NCBI GenBank assembly: GCA_023374045.1
Contig: CM041776.1
Location: 42,476,171-42,540,170, forward strand
Length of the DNA stretch: 64,000 nucleotides
Reading direction: 5' to 3'
Source of the DNA: Limonium bicolor
Lineage: Eukaryota > Streptophyta > Magnoliopsida > Caryophyllales > Plumbaginaceae
Shown here in pieces: positions 32,413 to 44,500 of this stretch (its first letter is position 1; each line of letters begins with the position of its first letter). Below the pieces are notes generated by a model. That model was given only the letters and a program-made list of their open reading frames with translations, ran no database searches and had not been told where the DNA came from. Position numbers and translations under genes: made by a program.

Positions 32413-35400
32413 GCAAAATGAATTGCATGTATTCGACCAAATGGTCGGCGTACCCTCGCTAGTACACGGGGTATGCGGTTATCATATTCAGCGCAAGCTG
32501 ACCCCTAGGGGGAACGTTTTTAGTGTGTAGGTACCCGGAGCGGATACGGTCAAGGTAAGAGACCGGTGGCGCGCCTTGTAATTAGAAGTATCTAGCTTGT
32601 GAGGAATGGGTAGCAGATTGACTCCTAGTGAGTGTGTATGAATTTGGGAGAAGTACTGTATTGATTTTGGAACCTAGTAAACTTGGTATGCGTAGTGTAT
32701 TATCTTGTACGGAATTGTGGAGTATTGTATTGAATGGAGTATGGTATTGAATGGAGTATTGTATCGAATGGAGTATTGTAGTATTCAGTATGTAATGAGA
32801 GTATGTATTGTATTGAGTAGTACTCGGATATTCCGGTCCATCAGACCGATGCTGTATGTAGTAGTAGCCTTGTTAGTCACGTGGGTGGCTAACGGCATTG
32901 TATCACCGCCGTTGAGTAAGTATGTGTCCGCTGCGAGAGTACGAATGTATAAGGAGTTGGACGGTAATTACAGTGTTAGCGGTAGGGGTGTTACAACTCG
33001 TAATTTTTCCATACCAATTCGACCTAAGCACCCACATCAATCATATCACTATTCCAAAACCCAACTCCATCGTCCTTGAAACCATTGCTATTTCGCCTTC
33101 ACAATCAACCCATAAATTCTCCTAACTCTCAAACCACTCCTACTCTATCCACTCAAAACTGAAAATCCTCCAAACAAAGCACTATTATTATCCCAACTCC
33201 CGAAACCATCACTAAGTCTCCCATGGTCGTCTCACCACACAAAAATCCCATCCACTTTGGGTCCATCATTACTAATTCCCAACTCACCCTACAGTCAGTC
33301 TATTACCCAACCTACCTTGCCCAAGCTCCACTACTATCTCTGTTGAAGCCCTTGCACTCCTACCAAACCCACTACCACTACCACTAAAGCAAAACCCCTA
33401 TCTCTTACCACTAAGTCCATCACAACCTCTTCCCTTCATTCGACTAGGAAAACTGCTAGAGTCAATCTGTAGACAATAATCGGTCTAGAAAAATACCAAC
33501 GTAGTTGAAGTAAATTTCCAAAAAAAAGGGGAAAGAAAAGAAAAGAAAGACAAAATCCCATGAGAAGGCTAAAACAAAGCAAATAAGATCGTCTCTTCAC
33601 TTATATCAAACTGAAGAAAACATACTCTTGCTCCAGCCACCACTTCCAGAGTGGAACCTGCGTGATTTTGGTTTGCGCTTCACGGCAATGCTAGCTTGCA
33701 CATATGGGTAAGAATACTTTGGCTAATAAGATTCACTACCATGGTTAGCCACATCTAGCACTCTCTTGAGATTAAAAATGAATGGTTCAATACCAAGATG
33801 CAGACCAAGTCCCTCACCCAATTTCCTAGCCTACACCCCTAACCATACTTTTAACCTATCTCAAACTTGTCTATCTTGGCGGCGTTTTTATCTAACTTTG
33901 GAAGACTTTGTCGGTTGGCTACTTAGCCATGTGATTGCTTTTGGATGTCAGACAGACTCACCCTGTTTTGCCAAATGTTGTCAAAAAGGGGGAAAGCGGT
34001 GAATCCCATTCTTGGGAAGACGAGTTAATGTTTTAGTGGTAGGAAGACTTGAATTGCACTTATGGATTTTGCCTGCTTGATGGTCAAGTAGCCTGTTTCT
34101 GTTTAAGCTTAGTTTAATTATATTATACTCTTCTCTTACTGGTCTTGTCTTAAATGACGTGCTCAAGCTTAGGGGGAATATTGGATTAAGGGGGAATAAG
34201 TCAATGAGGCTGGTTCTGCCAAGCTTGTTTACACTTGTATGTCTTTTTTCTTGCAGGTTAACTCTTGCTACGGGATTCACTCGAGTGATTTTGGCATCAT
34301 CAGCAAAAAGGGGGAAAATATATAAAAATATTAGAGTTTTGCTGAAAATTGCAAAAACCTAGCTGCCAGCAAGAGTCGGTCTAAGAATTAATGCAACAAA
34401 AAGAGACCAAGTCAAAGAAAGTATGAGTTAGTATACAGTAACTACCACTGTAGAACAAGTCATCCCGAGCCTGCCCACAACAAAGAGACACGACAAACGT
34501 AGTTTGGTTGCCAACTGACTCGATCTGTCAAGCGGTTTGCATTCATCACATCCTATAAATTAGGCTCAACTTAAGGGGGAAATTTATCTCATCTTGACTG
34601 AGTCGGTTCCCTTGCCATCATCAACAAAAAGGGGAAATTGTTGGAACCCAAAGTTTTGTTGATAATGGCAACAGAGTAAGTCTGGTGACAGAAGAAGTAT
34701 CACTGATATAGCATCAGAGTAAGTCTGGGCGACGAAGGAGTCGGACTGCGGAAGGAGTCGTTCTGCGACATAATATCTCCTGGAAAGTTGGAAGCTATAA
34801 GATGAACTCTACTGGTAAAATGTGGAGAAAACAATGAAATAACTGTCACACACTTTCACATATGATCAGGCCCAAAATCAAGGCAATCAAGGTGAAAGAG
34901 CGCCAGAACGAGTCCCATTACAGAGCTGCTGAGATTTTCCCGCCCAATGCGTAGTGGGAAATCGTGGGAGGTCGTGGAAACACCATTTTACACATCATGG
35001 GAGCATTTACTTGGGTTTTATCCGTATTTAAGCTTGTAGAAGTCATTTATAATACTTGGGGCTTTCACTTCCATATTTCGAGAGAGAGAGAGTCATATTG
35101 AGAGATCATTTTCGAGAGATCTTAGTGAGACTTTGTAATTTCAGCTTAGGTGTTTATTACTCATAAAGCACACAAAATACTCCCCTTTATTCCTTGTTGT
35201 ACGCATTGATCTATGACTAGAGTAGAGCGAGTGTTGGATGAGACAGAATACCTCTGTCGAATCCCAAGATAGGAAGCTAGGTTGTAATTCACATTGAATT
35301 TCAATAAAGCAGAATCCTATCTTGTCAATTTTACAAAAAAGCTTCCGCATTATCTCCTTGGCAATTGTCTCCAAGCAGAGTTAGTCTAAGACTAACACCT

Positions 35401-35640
35401 CAGACCTACTCGGTCAGCACCCCGATCCTATCATTTTCTTTCTGTTATTTGTGTGTTTAGTTGTTTGTCTATATTCTTACCTTTTATACTATTAAGAGCA
35501 ATTGGTGTTGGTGTGGTTTGGTACCTTCTGTTTCCTCGGTGTATGCCAACACCCGAGCCAAGGGATCTCTGCTTGTTAGTCTGAGACCCAAACTCGAGCG
35601 TTATTTGTTACGAGCCATAGGGAATTTAAAAAATCCAATC

Positions 35641-36960
35641 ATGGCTGATCAAGAACCAGGGCTAGAAGATAATGGGAACCCACAACAAATGGCTCTCAAA
35701 GACTACAACCAGCCGGACACTGAAGGGAGACCTTCAGCCATAGTCCTACCGGAGTTGACGTTTCAAGAGGCCGGACAATGGGTATTCAAGACCCACTACA
35801 TCACTCACTGCTGTCCGTGCCTTAGGGAAATTCAGCGAAGCAAATCCCGATGAAGCTCCCAATCACCTAAGTCTCTTTCTCGACTTTTGCAACTCATTTG
35901 GTAAAGCTGGTAGAGTCAACGAGAGGATATGCTTGCAGCTCTTCCCTCATTCACTGTCAAACGCTACATCGAAATGGTATAGGAGTTTACCTTCAAAGTC
36001 AATCCACACTTGAGCACAAATGGCTCCAAAATTTCTTGCCAAGTATTACCCCATGAGTAGAACTAGGCAATTGATTTGAGATATCAATACCTTTTCCAAG
36101 AACCAGGGGAGACACTTTACGACACTTGGGATCGATTCAAAGACATGTTGATGAATTGCTTCCACCACGGCTTGGATGACCAATCCTTATGTCTATCCTT
36201 CTTCAACGGTCTTGACGATGCAAATAGGCTCCTTATGAACTCCTCAGATGGAGGGATCTTCATGACTAAGTCACCTCAAGAGGGGATGGAAACTCCTAGA
36301 GGTGATGACTAGTAACACAAGGCAATTGTCTAAGCCAAAGTAAAGAACTCCAAGAGCAACGTGTCTCCTTCACATTGAGCCCACCGGCCACCTCTCTGCT
36401 TAATTATCTTCACTCATAAAATGGTGGAGAAGCTAGCTATAGCTCAAAAATAACCAACAAAATCTATAGCTTCTTCATCATCTACTTCAGCTTCTACTTC
36501 AATCCAAGAGGGGTGTGCAATTTGTGCGGGTCCTCAAGAGACCCATTTTCGCAAAGGCAAAGCTTACGCCGATACACATGAGAATTTAAACTTTGTAGGC
36601 AACCGCCCCGATACAACTACAACCAACAAAACGTTCCATGGAGGAACCATCCAAACTTCTCATGAAGAAGTAATGACCAAACCAAGGGGGACCTAGAAAT
36701 GCTTCCAACTATCCCACGGGATACCGGTCACAAGGGCCATCTCAAATGTCCAACCCATAAATGGGTTACCAAGCGTAAGGAGCACCTTCGGGCTTTCAAC
36801 AACAACAACAACATCAACAACCTCCTTCTCCTTCCATGGATGCCAATGCCAAACTAAGAGACATGATGAAGAATCTTTTCTGGGTGTGCAACCAAGGCGG
36901 CTGATTTGGATGCTTTTAAAGCAAGTAAAGAAGCCACCAACAAAAGGTTAGAAGCGCAAC
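35641..36960 (+). pseudogene. Athila-like gag remnant
   Basis: The start codon at 35641 follows the untranslated leader. The capsid-like region continues across the inverted-repeat boundary (35992) to a segment with ETLYDTWDRFKDML near 36110-36150 and a Cys/His-rich tail near 36510-36560. Several frameshifts and stops occur, including one near 35806 not shared by the right-arm copy and a stop near 36013. Gag is the structural protein of the retroelement particle; this copy cannot make a complete one. Confidence 0.8.
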
Positions 36961-37464
36961 TTGAAAGCATCTCATAACAACTTGCTTAAAGACCGCCGGG
37001 TGTTCTCCCTAGTCAAACCAAGCCCAACCCAAGAGAGCAAGCAAAAGCGGTGACATTAAGGAGTGGGAGACTGCTTGATCCATCATGTTCGCAAGAGGAC
37101 ATGGAGTCCCAAGAAGGTGGAGCACAAGAAGAAGAGCAAGAGATTGTTGAGGAGCCTTCATCTTCACCTAAGGAAGTTTCCAAGGAGAAGGAGTCTCCTG
37201 AACCATCTACTTCTACTAATCTTGCGAAACATCTCCCCCCTCTTCCTTTTCCTAATAGACTTAAAAAGAAAATTTTGGATGAATAATTTGGGAAGTTTCT
37301 AAGCATTTTCAAGAAGTTAACAATTAACATTCCCTTATTTGATGCTTTGAAATAGATGCCGATATATGCCAAATTCATGAAGGACATCATTGCAAACAAG
37401 AGATCGCTGGAGGAAACGGAAACCGTTCACCTCACTGAAGAAGTCTCAGCGGTTCTACAAAGAA

Positions 37465-37925
37465 GCCCTACCTCCAAAGCTTGGAGATTCTGGTTTGCCT
37501 ATCGTTCCTTGCTTTATAGGTGAAACTGATTGTGGTAGTGGGCTATGTGATTTAGGTGCTAGTATAAATCTTATGCCACTCTCAACTTTTAATAAGCTTG
37601 GAATTGGTAAATGCACTCCCCCTCCCATACAGTTACAATTAGAAGATAGATCTTTGGTTATCCCTAAGGGAAAGGTAGAGGACTTGGTAGTAACTGTTGG
37701 CACATTTGTCTTCCCAGCTGATTTCATTGTGATATATTTGGAAGAAGACAAGAGAGTACCACTGAGTCTGGGTAGACCTTTCATGAGAACGGCTAGGGCC
37801 CTTATAGATGTGGAGAAAGGTAAAATATTTCTGCGCCTTCATGATGAAAAATTAGAATTTGGCATGTCTAAAGTAGTGAAGAGACCCTCACAGGCTGAAG
37901 CTGTTTTTTCTATTGATGTTGTAGA
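37465..37925 (+). pseudogene. Athila-like protease region
   Basis: The longest intact retroelement frame (37390-37983) carries CDLGASINLMPLS, the aspartic protease signature form seen in Athila/Tat elements, and LGRPFM further on. It lies between gag and reverse transcriptase. The flanking frames are broken, so it is a relic. It occurs once, in the spacer between the arms. Confidence 0.85.
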
Positions 37926-38239
37926 TTCAATGGTGCAGGATCATTCTCTCTCTCTCTGGTCAAACATGATGCTCTTGAATTAGCTCTATTTGAGGCTTAT
38001 GTTAAACAGGTATTTCACCCATAACTGACAGAAGTGGTGGCTGAGCAAAACAACAGATTTATTTGCCATAGAACACGCTATCCACCACCCCAAACCAATG
38101 GAACGCGCTGCTCAGAAGCTGTTACCCTCAGTTGAGAAGCCTCCCACTATGAAGATGAAACCTTTACCCTCTCATCTCAAATATGCTTATTTGATTGATA
38201 TGTGTGTTCTACCTGTTATTATTTCTTCTTCTTAGATAA

Positions 38240-39120
38240 GTGCACAAGAGGAAAGTCTGATGAGGGTGCTTCGAAACCATAAACGGGCTATCGGGTGGTC
38301 TATAGCCGACATCAAGGGAATTAGCCCACATTTCTGTACCCACCGGATATTTATGGAAGATGACTACAAGCTATTGGTCCAATCTCAAAGAAGGCTCAAC
38401 CCAAACACGAAGGAGGTGGTCAAGAAAGAGGTTCTCACACTCTTAGATGCGGGGATTATTTATGCCATCTCTGACAACAAGTGGGTGAGTCTCGTGCAAG
38501 TAGTTCCAAAGAAAGGAGGCGTCACAATCGTCCTCAGTGCTAAAGGTGAGATGGTGTCTCAAAGGACAACCAATGTATGGAGAGTTTGCATTGATTACTG
38601 AAAGCTGAACACTGCCACAAGAAAAGACCATTTCCCTCTCCCATTCATTGATCAGATGCTTGAGAGGTTGGCGGGCAACACTACTACTACTGCTTCCTTG
38701 ACGGCTACTCCTGATATCTTCAGGTCCCCATAGCTCTTGAGGACCAGGAGAAGACGATATTCACTTGCCCCTACGGGACATTCGCTTACACCCGGATGCC
38801 ACTCGGGCTGTGCAACGCCCGGCCACATTTCAGCGATGCATGATGTTGATCTTCTCTGACTTCCTTGAGAAAAGCATTGAAGTCTTTATGGACGACTTCT
38901 CTGTCTTTGGCCCCTCCTTCGACACTTGTTTGGACAACCTTGAGGCTATCTTGATCCGGTGCGAAGAGACAAACCTTGCTCTAAATTGGGACAAATGCCA
39001 TTTTATGGTAAGAGAAGGAATTGTCTTGGGGCACAAGATCTCTTCAAAGGATGTTAAGGTAGACAAGGCAAAAATTGAAGTGATTGAAAAGCTACCTCCT
39101 TCGACACCAGTGAAAGATAT
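38240..39120 (+). pseudogene. Athila-like reverse transcriptase remnant
   Basis: Shows RRLNPNTKEVVKKEVLTLLD (about 38390), VQVVPKKGGV, a VCIDY motif (about 38590), and the catalytic FMDDFSVFG (about 38887-38913, YxDD-type box). In-frame stops and frameshifts interrupt it (for example near 38600 and 38730). Present only in the spacer. Confidence 0.85.
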
Positions 39121-39130
39121 TTGAAGTTTT

Positions 39131-39918
39131 ATGGGTCATGCCGGGTTTTACAGAAGGTTCATTAAAGACTTCTTCAAAATCTTAAAGCCTCTCCGCAACC
39201 TTTTGGCCAAGGATGTGAAATTCGAATTCACCGAGGAGTGCCTTAACACCTTCAACACCCTCAAACAATGTCTCATCTTTGCACCCGTTGTGGTATCCCC
39301 CGATTGGAGTTTACCGTTTGAGATCATGTGCTATGCCAGTGACTATGCGGTGGGGGCAGTCCTTTGTCAAAAGCAGTAAAAGATATTGACTATGCTAGTA
39401 GAAATCTCAATGATGCCCAAAAGAACTATGCCACCACAGAGAAGGAGCTGTTAGCAGTGGTTTTCACCCTCGACAAATTCCGATCTTACCTCTTGGGAAG
39501 CTAGGTTATAGTGCACACCGACCATTCAGCGTTAAAGTATCTGTTTAACAAGGGTGATGCAAAGCCTAGACTTCTCTGATGGATTCTTCTCCTTCAAGAA
39601 TTTGAGATAGAGATCTAGGACAAACCGGGTGTGCAAAATGTTATAGATGATCATCTATATCGAATGGAGGCTCCTAATGATGGTGTGCCAATCAATGAAT
39701 ATTTCCCCGATGAGAGCATCTTCATGATTGTAGAGACCGGTGACCCTTGGTATACAAACTTTGCGAATTATTTGGCAAGGGGGTGATCCCACCAAAGATT
39801 ACTATCAGCAGAGAAAGAAAATTTCTCGGGACATCAAGAGATATTTCTGGGAGGACCCTCTCCTTTTCAAAATCTGTGCTGATGGGGTGATCCGAAGATG
39901 TGTGCGTGTGCCCATCAG
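39131..39918 (+). pseudogene. Athila-like RNase H and integrase start, truncated
   Basis: Thumb/RNase H motifs (GHAGFYRRFIKDF near 39131; YATTEKELLAVVF near 39428; HTDHSALKYL near 39516) are followed by the integrase N-terminal region ([14 protein letters not shown] near 39865). Homology ends abruptly near 39918, before the zinc-binding HHCC motif is complete. The sequence then switches to the PMD fragment. Stops occur in several places. Confidence 0.8.
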
Positions 39919-41003
39919 ATGATAGCTCAATGTTTAGAGTTTGACGACGGCGTTCAGGCGATGACAAATTATATGTGGCATACTGGTGTTATTCAGCTAT
40001 GTCCACTTATTCATTGTTTCGTTTCGACCGGCAGTAGCTACCTATGAAGCAGGCATGTGGTTGGCTATACTATGCGATTGGTACCACCATCTTTGTTGGG
40101 AAGGGGCATGGACATATAAGTCCTCTACCTTTCTGGTTAGTCTCTCCCATGTGCCGACATGTGAAGCTAAGGAAGTACACATGGGGAGCAGGTACTCTTG
40201 CATGGTTGTATCGCCAGCTAAGGATAGCATCTCGTGCTGACTCTGCTGGGATTGCTGGCTGTTTGACCCTTCTCGAGATAAGTTTTTAATGTACAAAAAT
40301 GTCTAATAATTTTCATTAATTCACATTAATAGTTGGCATAATTAATTTTTTAAATTTCCGTAGTGCTGGATATATGCATACTTCCTCACTCTTAGACGAG
40401 CAATTAGTGTTGATTAGCATGAGGGGATGATAGACCTTGGGCTATGAGATGGGTCAGGTTCACCTCCTAGCAGAAAGATAGAGTCGCTGAAGAACTACCA
40501 CAAGTATCTATGCTTTGACAGCAAGAAATGTAAGTGGTACAACAATTGTAATTTATATTATTTACATTATTGTTTCTTATTGATGCTTACGTTTCCTTGT
40601 GATGCAATGTAGATTGATTGGTTGCCCTACAGTCACGAGAAGGTGAATGAGAACAAGGGCCACACTTGGTACAGGGGTACCTTGCAGTATATGGCGGTGA
40701 ATGAGCTATATATGCCGAAGCGTTGTCTTCGCCTATTCGGGTACGTTCATTGTATCCCACCTGCCCCTATTAGACCAAGCATCATATCGAAAAAAAGAGG
40801 GAGAAAAGGGATCCTATAAATGTGTGTACACCCATATGTATAGTGGTGTGTGGACACCACACGTGAGTGTGCTGCTACTTCGGGGTACACTAAGACAAGA
40901 GCATGTTTGGGCACCGCATGTGCGGAGATTATGGCTGGATTGGTACGGCAAACACACAAACCATCCAAAGATTCTGAATCCTGACATGTACAACAACACC
41001 GGG
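39919..41003 (+). pseudogene. plant mobile domain (PMD) gene fragment fused to the Athila truncation
   Basis: The frame near 39970 reads a WHTGVIQLCPLI-type segment. The PMD core follows (MKQACGWLYYAIGTTIF near 40044; WGAGTLAWLYRQLRIASR near 40170; ending CLTLLE near 40270). After an intron-like gap, possible exons at 40364-40529 and from 40613 carry PMD C-terminal features (LRLFGYVHCIPPAP near 40725; VWAPHVRRLWLDWYGKH near 40905). A frameshift near 40010 and a stop in the 40364 exon mark it as a relic. It is homologous to the minus-strand relic at 1-543, but keeps Gln where that copy has a stop (64-66). Confidence 0.7.
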
Positions 41004-41351
41004 AGGTAAACTCCTATACCATTTCGATGTAGCATTTGACAGTGAATGAGGGAAGAGCTGCAAGCATATCCTCTCGTTGACTCTACCAGCTTTACCAAAT
41101 GAGTTGCAAAAGTCGAGAAAGAGACTTAGGTGATTGGGAGCTTCATCGGGATTTGCTTCGCTGAATTTCCCTAAGTCACGAACAGCAGTGATGTAGTGGG
41201 TCTTGAATACCCATTGTCCGGCCTCTTGAAACGTCAACTCCGGTAGGACTATGGCTGAAGGTCTCCCTTCAGTGTCCGGCTGGTTGTAGTCTTAGAGAGC
41301 CATTTGTTGTGGGTTCCCATTATCTTCTAGCCCTGGTTCTTGATCAGCCAT
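41004..41351 (-). pseudogene. Athila-like gag, truncated at the palindrome boundary, right arm
   Basis: Minus-strand counterpart of 35641-35992. The ATG is at 41351, followed by an in-frame TAA near 41292 where the left arm has a Lys codon. The frame is then open from 41237 through the boundary. The left arm has a frameshift near 35806 that is absent here. Downstream gag and all pol are missing on this side. Confidence 0.85.
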
Positions 41352-41560
41352 GATTGGATTTTTTAAATTCCCTATGGCTCGTAACAAAGAACGCTCGAGT
41401 TTGGGTCTCAGACTAACAAGCAGAGATCCCTTGGCTCGGGTGTTTGGCATACACCGAGGAAACAGAAGGTACCAAACCACACCAACACCAATTTCTCTTA
41501 AATAGTATAAAAGGTAAGAATATATACAAACACCTAAACACACAAATAACAGAAAGAAAA

Positions 41561-44500
41561 TGATAGGATCGGGGTGCTGACCGAGTAGGTCTGAGGTGTT
41601 AGTCTCAGACTAACTCTGCTTGGAGACAATTCCAAGGAGATAATGCGGAAGCTTTTTGTGTAAAATTGACAAGATAGGATTCTGCTTATATTGAAATTCA
41701 ATGTGAATTACAACCTAGCTTCCTATCTTGGGATTCGACAGAGGTATTCTGTCTCATCCAACACTCGCTCTACTCTAGTCATAGATCAATGCGTAACAAG
41801 GAATAAAGGGAGTATTTTGTGTGCTTTATAGAGTAATAAACACCTAAGCTGAAATTACAAAGTCTCACTAAGATCTCTCGAAAATGATCTCTCAATATGA
41901 CTCTCTCTCTCTCTCTCTCGAAATATGGAAGTGAAAGCCCCAAGTATTATAAATGACTTCTACAAGCTTAAATACGGATAAAACCCGAAGAAACTGCTCC
42001 CATGATGTGTAAAATGGTGTTTCCACGACCTCCCTGATTTCCCACTACGCATTGGGTGGAAATATCTCAGCAGCTCTGTAATGGGACTCGTTCTGGCGCT
42101 CTTTCACCTTGATTGCCTTGAGTTTTGGGCCTGATCATATTTGAAAGTGTGTGACAGTTATTTCATTATTTTTCTCCACGTTTGACCAGTAGAGGTTCAT
42201 CTTATAGCTTCCAGAACTTTCTAGGAGAATATTATGTCGCAGAACGACTCCTTCTGCAGTCCGACTCCTTCGTCGCCCAGACTTACTCTGATGCTATTAT
42301 CAGTGATACTTCTTCTGTCACCAGACTTACTTTGTTGCCATTATCAGCAAAACTTTGGGTTCTAACAATTTCCCCCTTTTTGTTGATGATGGCAAAGGGA
42401 ATCGACTCAGTCAAGATGAGATAAATTTCCCCCTTAAGTTGAGCATAATTTATAGGATGTGATGAATGCAAACCGCTTGACAGATCGAGTCAGTTGGCAA
42501 CCAAACTACGTTTGTCGTGACTCTTTGTTGTGGGCAGGCTCGGGATGACTTGTTCTACAGTGGTAGTTACTGTATACTAAACTCATACTTTCTTTGACTT
42601 GGTCTCTTTTTGTTGCATTAATTCTTAGACCGACTCTTGCTGGCAGCTAGTTTTTGCAATTTTCAGCAAAACTCTAATATTTTTATATATTTTCCCCCTT
42701 TTTGCTGATGATGCCAAAAATCACTCGAGTGAATCCCGTAGCAAGAGTTAACCTGCAAGAAAAAAGACATACAAGTAAACAAGCTTGGCAGAACCAGCCT
42801 CATTGACTTATTCCCCCTTAATCCAATATTCCCCCTAAGTTTGAGCACGTCATTTAAGACAAGACCAGTAAGAGAAGAGTATAATATAATTAAACTAAGC
42901 TTAAACAGAAACAGGCTACTTGACCATCAAGCAGGGCAAAATCCATAAGTGCAATTCAAGTCTTCCTACCACCAAAAACATTAACTCGTCTTCCCAAGAA
43001 TGGGATTCACCGCTTTCCCCCTTTTTGACAACATTTGGCAAAACAGGGTGAGTCTGTCTGACATCCAAAAGCAATCACATGGCTAAGTAGCCAACCGACA
43101 AAGTCTTCCAAAGTTAGATAAAACGCCGCCAAGATAGACAAAGTTTGAGATAGGTTAAAAGTATGGTTAGGGGTGTAGGCTAGGAAATTGGGTGAGGGAC
43201 TTGGTCTGCATCTTGGTATTGAACCATTCATTTTTAATCTCAAGAGAGTGCTATATGTGGCTAACCATGGTAGTGAATCTTATTAGCCAAAGTATTCTTA
43301 CCCATATGTGCAAGCTAGCATTACCGTGAAGCGCAAACCAAAATCACGCAGGTTCCACTCTTGGAAGTGGTGGCTGGAGCAAGAGTATGTTTTCTTCAGT
43401 TTGAATATAAGTTGAAGAGACGATCTTAATTTGCTTTGTTTTAGCCTTCTCATGGGATTTCTCTTTCTTTCTTTCCCCTTTTTTTTTGGAAATTTACTTC
43501 AACTACGTTGGTATTTTTTCTAGACCGATTATTGTCTATAGATTGACTCTAGCAGTTTTTCCTAGTCGAATGAAGGGAAGAGGTTGTGATGGACTTAGGT
43601 GGTAAGAGATAGTGGGTTTTGCTTTAGTGGTAGTGGTAGTGGTAGTGGGTTTGGTAGGAGTGCAAGGGCTTCAACAGAGATAGTAGTGGAGCTTGGGCAA
43701 GGTAGGTTGGGTAATCGACTAGGACTGTAGGGTGAGTTGGGAATTAGTAATGATGGACCCAAAGTGGATGGGATTTTTGTGTGGTGAGACGACCATGGGA
43801 GACTTAGTGATGGTTTCGGGAGTTGGGATAATAATAGTGCTTTGTTTGGAGGATTTTCAGTTTTGAGTGGGAGAGTGATTAGGAGTGGTTTGAGAGTTAG
43901 GAGAATTTATGGGTTGATTGTGAAGGCGAAATAGCAATGGTTTCAAGGACGATGGAGTTGGGTTTTGGAATAGTGATATGATTGATGTGGGTGCTTAGGT
44001 CGAATTGGTATGGAAAAACTTACGAGTTTTTAAAAAAAAACATTTGTGGACAAAGTTTAGTTGAACTACTTAACCAAAGAGAGTCTGGTGCCAGAGAGGC
44101 TATACCTGAGTACCCAAACTCTGCCTCTAAGAGGGAGAGGAGATACAACCACCCTCAATCAAAATGAGTCATGCCATGGTATGTGCGAAAGAGCTCTAAT
44201 GCAAACATGGGTGATGCCTTGGTGATGATATCAGCAAGATGGAGTCTGTGGAAACTTAGTTTAATTAGATTAAGTTCATCTCCACATAATCTTGTAAGAA
44301 ATGAGAACTCATTTTATAATTTAGTGCGAGCATGGAATTTATAGAATTTGATGACCTTAGCTGGTATTATCATACAAAATGGTAACATTTTGATCAAAAA
44401 TACCGTAGTCTTCAAAGTACTTGAATCTGGAGCAAGTTAGCTTGCTTTCTGCACAAGATTCGTAGAGATAATCGGCTTACTTCGGTACATGATTCACAGA

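Larger units (their letters stand above)
28645..32995. mobile_element. 4.35-kb solo LTR present only in the left arm, ACTCG target duplication
   Basis: It begins TGAAATACCCC, ends GGGGTGTTACA, and is flanked by ACTCG at 28640-28644 and 32996-33000. The right arm at about 44010 has a single intact ACTCG site (CGAGT there). No primer binding site or gag/pol remnant is present inside, so it is a solo LTR. The minus-strand start TGTAACACCCC is typical of long-LTR Ty3/gypsy elements (Tekay/Del-like); lineage is inferred. Inside are a six-unit hairpin array and a GTAT microsatellite. It is inserted within the copia element, making it the youngest layer of the nest. Confidence 0.9.
26583..35433 (+). 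mobile_element. Ty1/copia retrotransposon, internally deleted, nested in Athila, left arm
   Basis: The 5' LTR is 26583-27393 (811 bp) and the 3' LTR 34639-35433 (795 bp). Both start TGTTGGAACCCAA and end CCCGATCCTATCA. Target duplications TTTTC lie at 26578-26582 and 35434-35438. A Met-tRNA primer binding site TGGTATCAGAGC is at 27396-27407 and a polypurine tract AAAAAGGGGAAAT just before 34639. A gag remnant (about 27395-27740), a broken protease-like start and a C-terminal LADI-type RNase H tail (about 28430-28515) remain; integrase and reverse transcriptase are missing. A younger solo LTR interrupts it at 28645-32995. It is non-autonomous. Confidence 0.92.
24193..39918 (+). mobile_element. 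Athila/Tat-like Ty3/gypsy retrotransposon, 3'-truncated, with nested elements
   Basis: The 5' LTR (24193-26478) is followed by a primer binding site at about 26485-26502 (TGGCGTCGTTGTCGGGGA), the Asp-tRNA type of the Athila/Tat lineages. A copia element is nested at 26583-35433. Then come gag, protease, reverse transcriptase, RNase H and the beginning of integrase, all with stops and frameshifts. There is no 3' LTR: homology stops near 39918 where a PMD fragment begins. The first part, to 35992, is in the left arm; the remainder is in the spacer. The element is defective and ancient compared with its nested copia. Confidence 0.88.
35993..41003. other. 5.0-kb spacer between the inverted repeat arms
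   Basis: Single-copy within the window: the Athila pol remnant (to about 39918) and a PMD fragment (about 39919-41003). Both boundaries fall in the gag sequence shared by the arms; the arm sequences part after GGAGTTTACCT. The spacer is thus a hybrid of the continuing left element and an unrelated PMD piece. Confidence 0.9.

Noticed and set aside
28645..32995. Complete retrotransposon with internal coding region
   Set aside because: No second LTR copy, primer binding site, polypurine tract or gag/pol remnant was found inside, so a solo LTR explains it better.
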